From assembly GCF_025263265.1 (NCBI RefSeq), contig NZ_CP079869.1, positions 3,100,001 to 3,164,000 of the forward strand: a DNA stretch of 64,000 bases, written 5' to 3'. Below are positions 63,968 to 64,000 of the stretch, in pieces; within the stretch, counting starts at the first letter, position 1; each line of letters opens with the position of its first letter. The stretch comes from Mycobacterium sp. SMC-4. Lineage in GTDB: Bacteria > Actinomycetota > Actinomycetes > Mycobacteriales > Mycobacteriaceae. The notes beneath the pieces were generated by a model. The model was not told where the DNA came from. It worked only from the letters and a program-made list of their open reading frames with translations, and ran no database searches. Made by a program: the position numbers and the translations under genes.

Positions 63968-64000
63968 CTAGGTGCTGCTCTCAGGCGCGTGATCACCACC
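63968..64000 (-). CDS. tatA: TatA, C-terminal ten codons
   Basis: The last ten codons (GGDHAPESST) and TAG of a gene on the minus strand run off the window's end. By position directly upstream of tatC, it should be tatA. The residues alone are not diagnostic. Confidence 0.55.
   Translation of the reverse strand, partial: GGDHAPESST

Overview
The window is high-GC, densely coded DNA from a mycobacterium, most likely a rapid-growing Mycolicibacterium-type species. The support is gene content and synteny: rbpA, ppm1/lnt, fxsA, cobN, cobG-cobH-cobIJ, cobL, an Rv2073c-like SDR, an Rv2074-like F420 protein, pepE, an Rv2090-like exonuclease, an Rv2091c-like membrane protein, helY, tatC and the last codons of tatA appear in an order close to the Rv2050-Rv2094c block of M. 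tuberculosis. Many genes start on GTG. Many have a TANNNT -10 box 6-7 nt before the start codon, the hallmark of leaderless mycobacterial transcripts.

Layout. (1) 1-6.2 kb: a nitrogen-scavenging operon with the biotinyl end of a urea-type carboxylase, an allophanate hydrolase with an extra C-terminal domain, an Fe(II)/2-oxoglutarate oxygenase, an SSS-family symporter and a TetR regulator. (2) 6.2-21.5 kb: a mosaic of transport and lipid/redox genes (CPA2 antiporter, crotonase, MgtC-like protein, phosphotransferase fusion, SDR, manganese catalase, TspO, MFS pump, SRPBCC proteins). It contains two scars of gene loss: an alcohol dehydrogenase fragment joined to an unknown 3' fragment, and the last codons of an SDR. 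(3) 21.5-26 kb: a complete polyamine-type ABC operon potA-potD-potB-potC, with an apparent CTG start for potA and a structured upstream region. (4) 26-37.7 kb: exported and membrane proteins, including a collagen-like repeat protein, a DoxX protein with an 11-residue-repeat tail, a triple DUF4333 lipoprotein, a copper amine oxidase, a carboxylesterase, and a fused winged-helix/alpha-beta-hydrolase regulator. (5) 37.9-43.6 kb: rbpA facing the ppm1-lnt-amidohydrolase-fxsA-PPOX series. (6) 43.8-56.9 kb: cobalamin genes (cobN, cobG, cobH, cobIJ, cobL). The cobK and cobM genes that sit here in M. tuberculosis are absent; an amine oxidase and a TetR/phosphotransferase pair lie in their place. A TauD-type dioxygenase pseudogene separates cobN from cobG. 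(7) 56.9-64 kb: the conserved pepE/exonuclease/helY/tatC/tatA block.

No rRNA, tRNA, insertion sequence, prophage or CRISPR array was seen, and no intergenic gap exceeds 300 bases. The longest (21453-21728, ahead of potA) holds candidate DnaA boxes, an inverted repeat and phased GGAAT motifs. The items most worth follow-up are the allophanate-hydrolase fusion and its oxygenase neighbour, the CTG start of potA, the two TetR operators, the cob locus rearrangement, the collagen-like and 11-mer repeat proteins, and the set of leaderless promoters.
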